Shown: in pieces, positions 34,866 to 47,089 of the stretch
Layout of the letters: each line of letters begins with the position of its first letter
Numbering within the stretch: the first letter of the stretch is position 1
Source: Castor canadensis
Lineage: Eukaryota > Chordata > Mammalia > Rodentia > Castoridae
NCBI RefSeq assembly: GCF_047511655.1
Contig: NC_133399.1
Span: forward strand, 7,319,333 to 7,383,332
Direction: 5' to 3'
Length of the DNA: 64,000 nt
Notes under the pieces: generated by a model
The model's database searches: none
The model's input: only the letters and a program-made list of their open reading frames with translations
Told to the model about the DNA's origin: nothing
Program-made: the position numbers and the translations under genes

Positions 34866-35554
34866 TGAGGAAGATGATACCCCTAAGGCTTTTCGTGTCC
34901 ATGATTATAATAGGGACTGAGGAAATCTAATTGAAATAAAAACAAGAAGCAAAAATGGCAATAAAATGCAACAGTTATAATACACCCTAATATAGTAAAT
35001 TATACATTATCAAGAAGGGCAGCAAACAAATGACACACAAATAATGAGAAACAAACAAGCAAAAAACTGTAGTCTCATATTTTTTCCACTAAAATCCTAA
35101 AAGTGGCCTGTGTTTTCAAGTGTAGTTTTTCATCCGAAGGAGTACAGCTTATGACTATTTTACCCAAACCAAAGAAAAATTATGTGATGTAATATATGTC
35201 ACATGAGGTGAAATAGTTCCTAAAAGTTTACTATGAGATAAATGAGAATTTATCAAGAAATTCTGAAACAAAGATGGAAGAATTTGAGGTAAAATAGAAA
35301 ATGATATAATGGAGATAATAGGACATTGTAGAGATCAGAAGGTATAAGAGCATGAATTTTGTACTTCAGTTGTATAGAGTAGCTGAAATCAGAGACAGAG
35401 AAACTCCAGGAATAAAACAGAAGGAACAAGATCTATCTCCACGACCTGTTCAAGGAATCTGAATCTTCAGATTCATGGGTTTTGAGTCCTGCAATCATGG
35501 GCACTTCCTCATCCTCAGTACAATTTTCCCTTTTAGAGTTTCTATCTGAAAAAG
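34866..35554. other. Intergenic, downstream of the second OR
   Basis: AT-rich sequence that would include the 3'UTR of the OR at 35555-36458 if transcribed. No repeat or gene is recognised. Confidence 0.4.
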
Positions 35555-36458
35555 TCATTTCAGAGCACACTGGATATCTTTGTTCCTCAGACTATAGATG
35601 AAAGGGTTCAGCATGGGGGTGACCACACTGTACATCACCGAGGCTGTTGGAGTTGAGTGTGTGTTTTGGCTCACAGAAGAACTGAGGAACACACCAAATC
35701 CTGTGCAATAAAATAAGGAGACAACTGAGAGGTGAGATGAACAGGAGGAATATGCTTTATATTTCCCCTTAGCTGAAGAGATCGCACGGATGGAGGAAAA
35801 TATCTTGGAGTAGGAGTATATAATGCCAACAAGAGGACAACAAACGAATAGGAAAACTGAAAAGTATGTCACCACATCATTGAGATGGATGTCAGAACAG
35901 GCCAGTTTTACTACCTGATTAAGTTCAGAGAAAAAGTGTGGGATTTCCAAGTCAGTATAGTAGGAGAGCTTCACTACCAAGAAACTGTGTACCATGGAAT
36001 GCAGGATATTTATGATCCAGGACACCAGACCCACAACACAGAGACAGGTGTTCATGATAACTGTGTAATGCAGGGGGTGACAGATGGCCACAAAGCGGTC
36101 ATAGGCCATCAGTCAGCAGAAAGATGTCCAACACTGAAAAAAGCAGGAAAAAAATCATTTGAGTGATACAGGATTTATAGGTGATGGCCTTGCTCTGCGT
36201 CTGGATGTTCACCAGCATCTTTGGGACAGTGGTAGAGGTTAAAGCAAGGTCCACAAAAGACAGGTTGGAGAGGAAGAAGTACATGGGTGTGTGCAGGTGT
36301 GGGTCTGAGATTGTGGATATGATGATGAGCAGATTCCCAAGCATAGTGACCAGGTACATGGACAGGAACAGCCCAAAGAGGACAAGCTGGATTCTGGGGT
36401 CCTCTGAAATTCCCATAAGGAGAAATTCTGAAATTTGTGTGTCATTCTTTTGCCTCAT
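35555..36458 (-). pseudogene. Odorant receptor (OR7-family type), single 2-bp frameshift
   Basis: Nearly complete seven-transmembrane odorant receptor on the minus strand. ATG at 36458; the first 119 codons read through GN in TM1, [14 protein letters not shown] and the TM3 region. At about 36107 the frame breaks: ACT-GTG-ATG-GCC of the intact paralogue at 13514 appears here as ACT-GATGGCC, two bases short. The next frame continues with [15 protein letters not shown], second-loop cysteines, [19 protein letters not shown] and [14 protein letters not shown], then stops after ALK. The rest looks well preserved, so loss may be recent, polymorphic or a sequencing error. The acceptor GGTAG at about 36471 and leader CCACATCAACAC match the intact gene. 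Without the frameshift it would be a normal-length receptor with a short tail. Confidence 0.93.
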
Positions 36459-36470
36459 GTGTTGATGTGG

Positions 36471-36500
36471 CTACCAAAGAAAGGGAAAAAATATATCATA
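36471..36500 (-). promoter_or_regulatory. Predicted 3' splice site of the second OR
   Basis: On minus, a T/C-rich tract followed by GGTAG lies 12 bases before the ATG. It is conserved in position with the intact OR at 13514. Confidence 0.65.
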
Positions 36501-37520
36501 ATCCTACAATTGTCAGCTGAGAGAAATATTATCATGTATATTCAATACTGAAGATTTGAATTAATAAGTTTTATGTGGGAATTCTCCTCTGTAGAGCATC
36601 CCCTTGCCATCTCTGATTTGGAATTCCTGTCCCATACTCAGACTTCTTAGACGAGGATCTGTGTTCAAAAATTTCAAATGCTAACTATTCATGCCTTTGA
36701 GAAAGAATATTTAGTGATGATCATGTTTCATATATTAAAAAATCAAACACTCCTAAAATACAATGCAGAAGAAGTCATATAAGCAAATGTATCCAAAGAC
36801 AGTTTGGTGCTGAAAAAACATGTTACGTGTTATTTGGTGGCAGGAGGAGCTAAAAATTGATCTACAGATGTGTGTTCATGTGGGATAAATGGCCAGTGGG
36901 ATAAATGGCCAGTAGAATAAAGCCCTTGTTTCATATGTTCACGATCAAGAGGAAACCAGGGTGACAAGAATACTGGCCAAGAAGTAGAGTGATAAGTGAT
37001 GGTGTCAGAAAATAATAAGAAACAGACTGGATACATTGCTGCTGAACTTCAGTACATTGGGATTTGTGCTGTCCAGATGTTCCATATGCTTTTTAAGTAG
37101 GCTGTAATATGCCTTATGAATTGAAATGCATTCCCTACTAATTTCAATACATTGCCTTAGTCCTGGCCTCTGTATTATTAGTTATCATTTAGAATATATT
37201 GAATCCAGGTACTCTTTCTGTCACTCATAAATAAAAACAAACAAACATGCACACACACACACACACAAACTCAAACACACACCACAAAAAACATGTCATA
37301 TTTTGCAGTTTCTCATGGCGATGAAAACATCATGCTCTTCTCACCCAAAGTCACAATATAAGAAATGAAAATACAGCAGGCAAGATGTCTGTATCAAATT
37401 ATGACTAGGTGAACAAATGTATGAAATGAACTCAGAAATTCCAAGGTGTAAAATGCCATACAAAGGCTCCCTTTGTATGGCCATTTTTTATTCTATGCTT
37501 TAAGAAATCTGGTAAATATA
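36501..37520 (-). other. Upstream part of OR duplication unit 2
   Basis: It matches 27830-28925 block by block (CTCCTCTGTAGAGCATCCCCTTGC near 36590, GAAATGCATTCCC near 37125). A short tandem duplication GATAAATGGCCAGTGG / GATAAATGGCCAGTAG occurs at 36885-36916. No conserved open frame is seen. Confidence 0.7.
37240..37283. repeat. (CA)n microsatellite
   Basis: CA-rich run with short interruptions. Unit 1 has only a short ACACACAC at the matching place (28673-28681), so it expanded after duplication. Confidence 0.85.
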
Positions 37521-37597
37521 GGATGGGAGTAGCTCAGTGGTAGAATCTTTGCCTAGTAAAATAATGGCCTGGTTTCCATGCCTAGCACCATAAAGAG
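37521..37597 (+). mobile_element. ID SINE (shared with OR unit 1)
   Basis: GGATGGGAGTAGCTCAGTGG, TAGAATCTTTGCCTAGTA and CATGCCTAGCACCATAAAG define an ID-type SINE. It sits at the same relative place as the ID at 28930, so the insertion probably predates the duplication. Confidence 0.82.
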
Positions 37598-37620
37598 AAA
37601 AGATTACAAAAAAACTTGCT

Positions 37621-37700
37621 CAGTGTAAGTACAGGGAGAAGAGACGGAGAAGGAGAGAGAGTGAGCAAGAGAGAGAAGGAGAGAGAGAAAATGAAAAATT
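37621..37700. repeat. GA-rich simple repeat
   Basis: Purine-only GAGA/GGAGA tract of about 65 bases following the SINE tail. Confidence 0.7.
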
Positions 37701-37809
37701 TAATAAAAAGTATTCACAGAGAACACCAATATAGGCATTTCATATGTTAAATATTAGTAGATTTTTTTCCTGTAACATTCAGTATTTATTAAGTTAATCA
37801 GGTTTTTAT

Positions 37810-38285
37810 GTTTTCCTGCATTTTAAATAATATATAATAGTTCTACCTATATATGGGGCACAGCGTAAGTTTCAATACATGCATACATTGTGTAATGACA
37901 AATCAGGATAATTAACATATCTGTCACCTAGAACATTAATCATTTTGCTTCACTGAAAATATTAACATACTCTAGCTATTTCAAACACACAATTCATTAC
38001 TATTAAATTTAATCAATTTACTATGCAATAGAATAATAAAATTTATTCTTCCAATGTGCTTGTAAATTTGTACCCTTTGATCATATTTTCCCCAGTCATT
38101 TTGTTGTTGTAAGTGCTGGGGTTTGAACTCAATGCCTCACATTTGATATGCAGGCATTCTACCATTTGAGTTATTACGTCAACTTGATTTCTCCCACTTC
38201 TTGCTTCCTTTCCTCACTCCAGTCTGTGGAAACCACTATTCTATATTCTACATCTATGAGATGACTTTTGTAGATTCCACAGGGA
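37810..38285 (-). mobile_element. Ancient L1 3' end (minus), containing a SINE
   Basis: TATATATGGGGCACAGC, TTTCAATACATGCATACATTG and GGATAATTAACATATCTGTCACC are the complement of an ancient mammalian L1 3'UTR. It is absent from the equivalent place in OR unit 1, so it may be unit-specific. A reversed ID-like SINE interrupts it at 38108-38185. Confidence 0.85.
38108..38185 (-). mobile_element. ID-like SINE (minus) inside ancient L1
   Basis: GTAAGTGCTGGGGTTTGAACTC (reversed B box) and GCAGGCATTCTACCATTTGAG (reversed A-box region). Confidence 0.8.
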
Positions 38286-38559
38286 AAACTAATTATTATT
38301 TCTCATCCTAGTGAGTTAGCCAGATTCAGGAAGACAAGTAATAAGTGGATTTTGTGGACAATAGCAGATGAGGCAGACTGCTTCCTATATTTATTGTTTG
38401 ATATCCTTTCTTTTTTATTATCCCACTTTCAGCTTTGAAGTATTTGGAGAAATCCAATGAGCACACTACCAAACCCGCCTCTGTTTTTAACAAATTTCTG
38501 AAGACTTCCTGAGAATAAATAATATAAATTCTGCACACACCACGACAATTCTTTCCTTT

Positions 38560-38685
38560 TACACTGAATAGAATCCTGGCTGTGACTGCCCCCCAGGGAC
38601 ACTGCATCACACTCTCCACTGTGTGAGAGTCTCAACATGATGAAGTGAGATCCAAATGAGCAGAGATTCACCTGCTTTGTTCACC
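38560..38685 (-). other. OR-unit segment conserved with 10585-10735
   Basis: On the minus strand AATCTCTGCTCATTTGG followed by ATCTCACTTCATCATG matches the plus-strand block near 10600, giving an inverted pair about 28 kb apart. Confidence 0.6.
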
Positions 38686-39059
38686 TTTCTGTTTGCACAA
38701 TAGCATGGATATGTTTGTATTTTATAGAATAAAATTAAACAAAAGAAGGAGTTATAAAATGCAAGAATTATAGGAAAAATAGGCTAAGTTGAGTGGTTTC
38801 AAAATAACCTGTTTAAACAAACTTATTTGGAGTGTCAAGCATTCACTGGAAAAAGATATATGACTCTAATAATTTGATACTATCAATGGATTAACAGTTA
38901 AGTTGGGGAAGTCCTAGACATAGGGTAAAGGAAAGTCCAAGACAAAGGACATAATGAAAGTGTTCTCAAAGGTTATGATGTGATAGACACTTATTTGCTG
39001 TTATTTATAAATACAACACATGGAAATTTTGTATTTTAACTGGGTTGGAGAATTTGAAT
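38686..39059. other. Unit-2 intron sequence, no element recognised
   Basis: AT-rich sequence; no gene or repeat recognised. Confidence 0.4.
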
Positions 39060-39400
39060 ATTACAATAAAAATGGTACAAATGGTTGTCTCTCTTGAGGA
39101 AAATAAGTTGCTTCTTATCCCTATACCTTATGAAATATCAGTTGAATTAAAGACATCAGTATGAAAGTAAACCATGCATTTTAAACAAACATCAAGAAGA
39201 CTACATAATGAGTTTACAGGTTGGCAAAAGCATCCTGAATAAGGCAAGGAACTCAGATGTAAAAAGGGAGACTTATTTCACTAAATGTATTTAAAACTTT
39301 TATGAGCAAAAGATCACTCAAAAAATAGAAAAATGGTAAATTGGACAATTCAATGACGGAGATGAAAACTTTGAATAATGGGCTTAGATTACAAACAAGC
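39060..39400 (+). mobile_element. Ancient L1 ORF2 fragment (plus)
   Basis: Text such as CAGTTGAATTAAAGACATCAGTATGAAAG and AAGAAGACTACATAATGAG...GGTTGGCAAA resembles the ORF2 thumb region of ancient L1s. A similar piece lies at 46640-46900 in the same position relative to the next conserved OR-unit block. Confidence 0.6.
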
Positions 39401-39464
39401 AAGAGCAAGGTAGTGCTCCATTTTAGAAACAAGAAATGCTCTCACAACACTGTGTGTCTTTCCA

Positions 39465-40400
39465 CAGGTAAAGCAGTGTTTCTATTTTCCACCTGATTAA
39501 ATTAAAAAGTCTATTTTGTCACACATTCTACTCACACCAAAACCACTTTAAATCTCTCAATCTGTCTTATAGCTGTGCTTCCATTTGCATCGATTCACTG
39601 TCAACAATGACCCTGCATTGCTGAATTCAATATTCCCGTCCTTCTAGCATGGTAAATAAACACATCCAGGATGTAATCAAAGAAGCAAGCAGCCACAGCA
39701 TTCTCTCAGCTCTGGGCTGAGCTGCATTGAATCTTGGGTGATCTTAGGTGAATGTTCTTGTCTTTCATCTCTCACAAGCTCATCTTGTCTTTCACACTTA
39801 CCTGAACTGAAGCTCTCTTGTGGAAGTCCAAATTCCTTCTTGGAAGCTTAACAGTAGAGACTGAATTGATGTAGGCAGACAGAAGTGCAGGAAGGGTGGA
39901 GCATCAGTTCCTAAGCCAGATGAAGGACTCCAATATTTATAACCATGCCTCATCCATATCAAGGTGGCACAAACATGAGACAACGGTATTGGAAGGATTG
40001 ACATCTCTGAATGTGTATGTGTTAGACAGATTTCCCTCTTGTTACCTTAATCCTGAGCTCATCGTTTTCCTGTGGGACATTATGCTACACAAGAAGCAAT
40101 TTTTTCTTGTTGTTTCACCATTCTCAAGATATCTTAGAAACTGTCACATAAATCATTCTTTATTCCCACTCCATGACCTCTTCCTGGTGTTCTAAACTCC
40201 TGACACCTTACCCCAACACAAAATTCAATTTTTCTCCACAGTCTAAGACCAATGAGCCTGTCTTGACAAGGTCCTTGACTTCCCAAAGTCTTGACTAGTG
40301 TTGAGATTGCAGCCTCTGATATCTCCAAAAAATTTACTAATCTTTTCCAGGAGGGGGTGATCTGCAATCCCTTAATATTAAAACTTGAATACTACCATCC
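39465..40400 (-). other. Conserved upstream block of OR unit 2
   Basis: Counterpart of 29520-30440, including ATTCACTGTCAACAATGACC near 39593 and GGGGGTGATCTGCAATCC near 40354. It contains the candidate noncoding exon. Confidence 0.7.
39802..39870 (-). other. Candidate noncoding 5' exon of the second OR
   Basis: On minus, ...GGACTTCCACAAGAG...TTCAG|GTAAGTG is an ideal donor at 39802/39801. GGACTTCCA is shared with the unit-1 exon. It would be spliced to the acceptor at about 36471, a 3.3-kb intron. Start unknown. Confidence 0.5.
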
Positions 40401-41220
40401 TTGGCATCAACCTTTTCACAATGTACAAAAATATGTTTATAGTCCAAGTTAGAGCTACTTTTGTCATCCATATAAAAAACTGAGATTAAAAATTCAAAGA
40501 TATGTTTTGACCATTTCATGAACTCTTCCCTGAGATTAGCAACTAATAAGACTTCTATAGTTTGTCTTTATAAAATTCTTCTCTTGTCCACACTACTATG
40601 AAATTTATTCTACATTCCTGCAAAAGAATCTCAGAGTGATTAAGTCTTCTATCTAATTGGGCCCATTGGGAGTTGGGATGCCAACATATGAATTTCAGAG
40701 GAGACCAAAAGATTCAGTCCATAACAGAATGGAAATGGGATGACGGCAGGGTCTCTATCTCTATGCCTGGAAGCGAGAAGTGCTCGTTAGCTCTTTGTTG
40801 AACCAAAAAATACATGAAAGATTTGATAGGGCAGATGGATTTAGATGTCAGTGGGAAATTCTGAGATAGCTCAGGTTGGTGGATGAGTGAGTGTATGGAG
40901 TGATAGGATTGAGAATAGGCTTAGAAGATTTTCAAATGTGTACAAACGTGTTGAAGAAAGTGAGTATGAATGTTTTCTGGGCCAGAGAAACGGAATGATC
41001 CCACAATGTCTATGGGAGGCGTAGCAATCTTGGTTGTTCTGCTAGACTTTAAGCCCTAATCTGCCATGTTGAAAGAGGCTCATGGCTAGAAATTGTGGAC
41101 AGTTCCTAGTGCTGAAAGTGAGATTTGTCAAACAACGAGAAAGGTATGAAGAACTCATTCCTAACTACACAACTCACTACGTTGCCTCTATTACCTTAAA
41201 GAGCTTGGAGGATTTTCTTT
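40401..41220. other. Distal upstream region of OR unit 2
   Basis: The part from about 40770 to 41160 resembles 31045-31540 and 47440-47930 (for example TTCTGCTAGACTTTAAGCCCTAATCTGCCA against TTCTGCTGGACTTTAAGCACTAAGCTGCCA). No gene is recognised. Confidence 0.6.
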
Positions 41221-41224
41221 CTCT

Positions 41225-42900
41225 CTGTTGGCATTTTCATTTTATTTTGTTTATTATTGCTGTTCAGGGGATATGTTGTGACATTTACAAAGGTTCTTAC
41301 AATATATCATAGTCAACATCAGCCCCTCCATCATTCTCCTTTACCCCTTCACTGTCCTTGTTAGGATAGTTTCTATAGACCTTATTTTTCCATTTTTGTG
41401 CATGAGTACACAGTATTTACACCATGTTCCTCCACCTACTCCACTGCTGACTGGTAATAACCTCCTAAACAGGACCTGTTTTTGTCTTCCTTTTCTCCAT
41501 TTTTATAAAAATAAATGACAGGGTTTTTGTTTAAGATAGCTAAACAATGAGATCATTGTGACATTTCCATATCTATGTATTATAACCTGAATTGATTCAT
41601 CTCCTCTAATTTTTGCCTTTCTACCTTAGTCCCATTTTATGGTAATTTCCACATATTTAAAATTCTATATTCATTCTTGTATAGAAAGTACATTTTATTT
41701 TGATAATTGGCTATTTCAAACAATTGACCATTTTTGTTTAAAATGGTTTGATTTTTTTGTGTTAAGTTTTTTTAAATATTCCATTGATGTTCTAGATATT
41801 AACCATCTCTCCCATGAGTAGGTTGCAAACATATCCTCCTTTTCTACAGGGGGTGTCTCTATTGTATTGAGTTTGCTCTGCCCTGCAGAAAAGGTTTAGT
41901 TTGATGTGATCCCATTTGTGCACCTTTTCCTTCTTATGCTTTGTGATTCTGTTTTGAAAAAATCCTTTTCCATTCCAATTGCCTGACATATCTCCATGAC
42001 ATTTTCTTCTAGTCATTTTAAATGTTGTAACTTGATTTTTTTCTTTTTTTATTGTTTGTGTAATGTGAATGCATTGGGACATTTGCCAAAGTTCTTACAA
42101 TATAGCATAGTTAAATTCACCCCTTCCAAAGTTCTCCTTTATCCCTGTCACCCCTATTCCTGGAGTAGTTTCAACACATTTCATTTTTACGTTTTCATAT
42201 ATAAGTACATAAGATTTCAAGCACTTTCACGCTTCAAAACCCTTTCCTTATATTCTCCCCACTACTACTGGTGCTCACCCCTTTTTTTTGTTTAAGATCA
42301 CTAATACAGGGTGTTTCGTTGTGACATGTACATATTTATGTATTACAGCCAGAATTTGGTATCCCCTCTGTTGTTCTTTTCTACCTTAGTCCCCTTCTTA
42401 TGGTGACTTAACAAGTTTAAAAATTCTGTATTCATTCTTGTATATAACGTACAGCAACAATATTCACTTTCTTAGCTTCCTTGTTTTAATCTCCCTCTCC
42501 TGTTAGTGACCTCCTCTTAGCACAGCCAGTTTTTCAAAATATTGCTGTATTTGTGTTGGGTCTGTGTTTCACATATGAGAGAAACATGCACCCTTTGGCT
42601 TTCTGAAGCTGGTTAACTTCACCTAAGAAATTCTCCAGTGCCATCCATTTACCTGCAAATGATGCAATTTCATTCCTCTTTACATCTGAATAAAATTCCA
42701 TTGCATATAAACACCACATTTTAAAATCCATTCGACAGTTTTGGGCCATCTCGACTTATTTCCAAAGCTTAGCTACTGTTAATAGTGTTGCAGTAAACAT
42801 GGGTTTGCAGGTGTCTTAATCATAGTTTCTTTGGGTCTATCCCTAAAAGTGGTAATGATGAAGATTTAAGACTTAGATCTATTTAAGTTTGTTTTTGTTA
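41225..42900 (-). mobile_element. Nested old L1 3' ends (minus)
   Basis: At least three 3'UTR-like starts with similar text (GGGGATATGTTGTGACATTTACAAAGG at 41268; ATGAGATCATTGTGACATTTCC near 41548; GCATTGGGACATTTGCC near 42071) precede degraded ORF2-end segments on the minus strand. The ORF2 C-terminus is readable at 42534-42749 (MEFYSDVKRNEIASFAGKW). These are stacked insertions. Confidence 0.75.
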
Positions 42901-43327
42901 TAGCAAATTGTCAATATCCAGTTTTTCTCACCTGCACATACATGTTCAGTTTTCTAAGAAGCATATATTAAAGATATTATCATTTTTCAAATGTGGAGAA
43001 TTAATAGGCTCTAATTGTATGGATTCATTCCTGGTCTCTTTATTCTGTCCACTGTTTAATATCTGATTTATTGTCAGTAGCATGTGATTTGAGTTATTTC
43101 TCAATAAAGCAAAACATGACCATGGGAGTTTTTTTTCCATTATGAGTGTCTTCAATTTCTTTCATTGTTTTGTAGACTCTACTGTATATATCATTCACAT
43201 TCTTCATTACATTTATTTGTAGTATGTTTTAGCTGGTATGAAAGAAACAAAACTCAGCATAATAAAATATATGTGACAAAATTATAAACTAATGTATTAA
43301 ACGGAGGAAAACTGGAGCGATACTCTT
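42901..43327. other. Mostly unassigned; possible old L1 piece
   Basis: Around 43130-43215 (GTCTTCAATTTCTTTCATTGTTTTGTAG) the text resembles minus-strand ancient L1 ORF2. The rest is unassigned AT-rich sequence. Confidence 0.45.
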
Positions 43328-44236
43328 TTTTAAAATTTTATTATTCATATGTGCATACAAGGCTTGGGTCATTTCTCCCCCCTACCCCCACCCCCTCCCT
43401 TACCCTCCACTCTGCCCCCTCCCTCTCCCCCCCACCCCCTCAATACCCAGCAGAAACTATTTTGCCCTTATTTCTAATTTTGTTGTAGAGAGAGTATAAG
43501 CTATAATAGGAAGGAACAAGTGATTTTGCTGGTTGAGATAAGCATAGCTATACAGGGAGTTGACTCACATTAATTTCCTGTTCATGTGTGTTACCTTCTA
43601 GGTTAATTCATTTTGATCTAACCTTTTCTCTAGTTCCTTGTCCCCTTTTCCTATTGGCCTCAGTTGCTTTTAAGGTATCTGCTTTAGTTTCTCTGCGTTA
43701 AGGGCAACAAATGCTAGCTAATATTTTAGGTGTGTGCTCTCGCTTTTATCATGTGCTCAAAGTCCAATCCCATTGTTGTGTTTGCCCTTGATCTGATGTC
43801 CACATATGAGGGAGAACATATGATTTTTGATCTTTTGGGCCAGGCTAACCTGACTCAGAATGATGTTTTCCAATTCCATACATTTACCAGCGAATGATAA
43901 CATTTCGTTCTTCTTTATGGCTGCATATCATTCCATTGTGTGTAGATACCACATTTTCTTAATCCATTCGTCACTGGTGGGGCATCTTGGCTGTTTCCAT
44001 AACTTGGCTACTGTGAATAGTTCCGCAATAAACATGGGTGTGCAGGTGCCTCTGGAGTAACCTGTGTCACAGTCTTTTGGGTATATCCCCAAGAGTGGTA
44101 TTGCTGGATCAAATGGTAGATCAATGTCTAGCTTTTTAAGTAGCCTCCAAATTTTTTTCCAGAGTGGTTGTACTAGTTTACATTCCCACTAACACTGTAA
44201 GAGGGTTCCTTTTTCCCCACATCCTCGCCAACACAA
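43328..44236 (-). mobile_element. Young L1 copy C, 5'-truncated (minus)
   Basis: It starts with a T-rich tail and TTATTATTCATATGTGCATACAAGG (complement of the young L1 3' end), a C-rich block, the rest of the 3'UTR and the last part of ORF2. It breaks at the zinc-knuckle region (GATCCTCGCCAACAC on plus, equivalent to about 21100 in copy B). About 0.9 kb, a typical 5'-truncated insertion. No convincing target-site duplication was found. Confidence 0.92.
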
Positions 44237-44244
44237 CATTTGAT

Positions 44245-46015
44245 TATATACTTAAAATATGCTAAAGACCACATCTAGAATTCATATATCAATAATGAAG
44301 CAACTGGCAAAAAGTCAGGAAAAATTATCCTATTACCAGTAGCCTCAACAAATAAATACTTTGGAATCAATTTAACTGAAGATGTCAAGGACCACTACAA
44401 TGAAAACCATACAAAGTTAAATTTAAAACAAAAGTTGAAGATGAAACTAGAATGTGGAAACACCTTCCATGTTCATGGATCAAAGAATTAATAGTGTAAA
44501 AATGGCTATACTATCAACAGCAATCTACAGCCTCAAAGCAACCCCCATCAATGTCTCAATGTCATTCTTCACAGAAATGGGAAACTATATCCTGAAATTC
44601 ACATAGAAGCACAAAAAAATCCACAAATATCCAAATCAATCCTGAGCAGAAAGACCAGTGCTGGAGGTAACACAATACCTTGCTTCAAATTATAAAGCAG
44701 AACCAGAGTAATGAAAAGCAGTATGGTACTGCAATAAAAATCGACACATAGACCTTTGGAATGGAATGGAATGTTCACAAATAACCCCTCACAGCTACCG
44801 ACATATGAGTTTTGACGAAGGCACCATAAACTAATACTGGTGAAATATCAGCCTCTTCAACAAATGTTATTGGTAGCCAAATGTAAAAGATATAAAATAA
44901 TTCCTATCTTTAACCCTGTATGAAACTTAATTCCAAAGATCTTAATGTAAGACCTGAAAATTTGAACTACTAGGGGAAAATTCATGAAAATATAGGCATA
45001 TGCAGTACTTTTCTTGATAGGACTCTAATAACACAGGAAATAAGAGAAGTAATAGACAAACTGGAAGATATCAAATTAAAGTTTCTACATAGGAAAGGAT
45101 ATAATTAATAGCATTCAGAGACTATCTATAGAACTAAAGAGCATGCTTTCTAGCTTTTCATCAGATAAAGTACTAATATTCATGTCATATAAAGAACTCC
45201 AAGACAGATGTGATGATTTATGCCCGGAATCCTAGCTACTCAGGTGCAGAGATCAGGATTATGCTTTGAGGACAGCCAGGGCAAACAGTTAGTGACAACC
45301 CAACTCAACCACTACAAACCTGGTTATATTGGTACATGCCTGCCATTCCTGTTACATGGGAAGCAAACTGGAGAGATCATTCCAGAATACCCCAGGCATA
45401 AAAACAAAAATAAGTAAAGCATAAAGTTTGTAGCCATGTCTCAAGCAGTAGAGTGCATACACACTAAGTGAAAGGGCCTGATTTCAAATTTCAGCACCGA
45501 TCATAAATAAGAGTTCCAAAAATTAAACACTAGAAGAGGCAATAATACAATTACTAAATGAGCACATGAATTTTACTGACAGTTCTCAGAAGGATTACAA
45601 ATGGAAAGAAAATGCATGAATCAATGTTTAACATCCTTTCCTATAAAGGAAATGCAAATTGAAAGATCACTGAGATTCTATCTCACCCTAATCGGAAAGC
45701 CTACCCTCATCAAACTAACATTATAAAATGTTAGTGAGGATGCAAGGGTAATGAAAATCTGTATACTTATGGTAGCAATGAAAATTACTACAGCCATTGT
45801 GGAAACTACTATGAGAGTTCCTCATAACTGAGAAAAAGCTATGAAATGATCCTGCTATACCACTCGTGGGAATATAACTGAAGTAATGTAAATAGCTATA
45901 CAGTGAAGACACCTGAACACCCATGCTTATAGCTGTAACCAATCTCTGTAATCACCTGGATCTCCATCAACTGATCAATGGGTAAAGAAAATACGATGTA
46001 TACACACACTTCTGG
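44245..46015 (+). mobile_element. Old L1 ORF2 3' half (plus), split by a SINE
   Basis: Decayed ORF2 text (AATAAATACTTTGGAATCAATTTAACTGAAGATGTCAAGG, counterpart of [13 protein letters not shown]) through to GGAAATGCAAATTGAAAGATCACTGAGATTC and the C-terminal region. It is interrupted by a composite SINE at 45205-45515. Confidence 0.85.
45205..45515 (+). mobile_element. Three-part composite SINE
   Basis: A B1-like arm (CCCGGAATCCTAGCTACTCAGG), a middle arm (CCTGGTTATATTGGTACATGCC, CATGGGAAGCAAACTGGAGA) and an ID-like arm (CATGTCTCAAGCAGTAGAG, TTTCAAATTTCAGCACCG). Its insertion splits old L1 ORF2. Same structure as 14690-14965. Confidence 0.7.
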
Positions 46016-46264
46016 GGGCATACATTGAAAGTGCATGATTTTATATATTTAAAAATATATTTAAAAGTGAAAAACATATCATCACTGTTCAAAACTGAAA
46101 AAGTGCCAGGTTGTGGGTGTGAAAATGATATTCAGTGTTCAGTGTGACTTCATAAGGACATAAAGTATATAATGAGTAATGACACTTCAATGCTGTAATC
46201 CATTACATATATTTGGTTGCCATGCATTATCGTTAGTATACAGGGACATTTAACATCTGATACG

Positions 46265-46560
46265 GTTTATTATTTGGGATGTTACTGATTTTAATTGGGG
46301 TACATTAAATTGCACAAAGCAGTTTTCCACAAAGACATTTAAGCAAATGTATATGATGAACTTTGAACGAATTCACCCCTCTATCACTCTTTCTTCTCCC
46401 TTTCCTTCTTCCTCTATTCTCATCCCCCTTTACCCTCCCTAATAACTCCCTTTTTACTTTCATGAACTTGGTTCTTGTTTTCCACCCTAGCTCCTACAAA
46501 TTAGATGAAAACATGTAATACTTGTCTTATGGAATAGGCTTTTTTTAATGTTACATGATA
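46265..46560 (-). mobile_element. Old L1 3' end (minus)
   Basis: GGGGTACATTAAATTGCACAAAG and CCCCTCTATCACTCTTTC, then pyrimidine-rich text; the same type as the nested piece at 6943-7158. Confidence 0.65.
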
Positions 46561-46639
46561 ATCTCCTGTTAAATTATATTCAAATTTGAGCTGGAAACAC
46601 TTAAATACATTTTTTAAAAGCTGGTACAATTGAGTATCA

Positions 46640-46900
46640 ACATGAAAGAAAATGGTCCCTTAACTCATGTGTCTTACAAAAACCCAGAAGAATTAAACAT
46701 GTGACTATGCAAGTCACAATATATTTAAGAGGATCATCAAGAAAAGCACATATGAAGTTCAATCAAGAGTAAAATCCTCAATAAGGCCAGAAAGTTAGAC
46801 GTAAGAAGATGGAAATATTTTCTTCAGTGAAATTTTAAATCTTCATGCCCAAAATATCACTATAAAAATAAATAGAGAAAAAATAGACTAGAAAATTACA
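46640..46900 (+). mobile_element. Ancient L1 ORF2 fragment (plus)
   Basis: It resembles 39060-39400 and precedes the third conserved OR-unit block, as that fragment precedes the second. Confidence 0.5.
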
Positions 46901-47089
46901 TTGAAATGGTGAAAATTGTATTAACTAGACATAAAATAATAATAATATTGGTAATAATAATAATTAAAGTATATTTTGTGTTTCATATCAGAAAAAATAA
47001 CTTCAGAGCTTGTCCCTGCACATTAATGCCCAATTTCTCCTTTCCTATTTATTTACTGGCAAAGTCCCAGGACACATGTTCTATTCACA

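Noticed and set aside
37240-37283. CRISPR-like or regulatory repeat array
   Set aside because: It is a plain (CA)n microsatellite. The context is a mammalian genome and there are no spacers.
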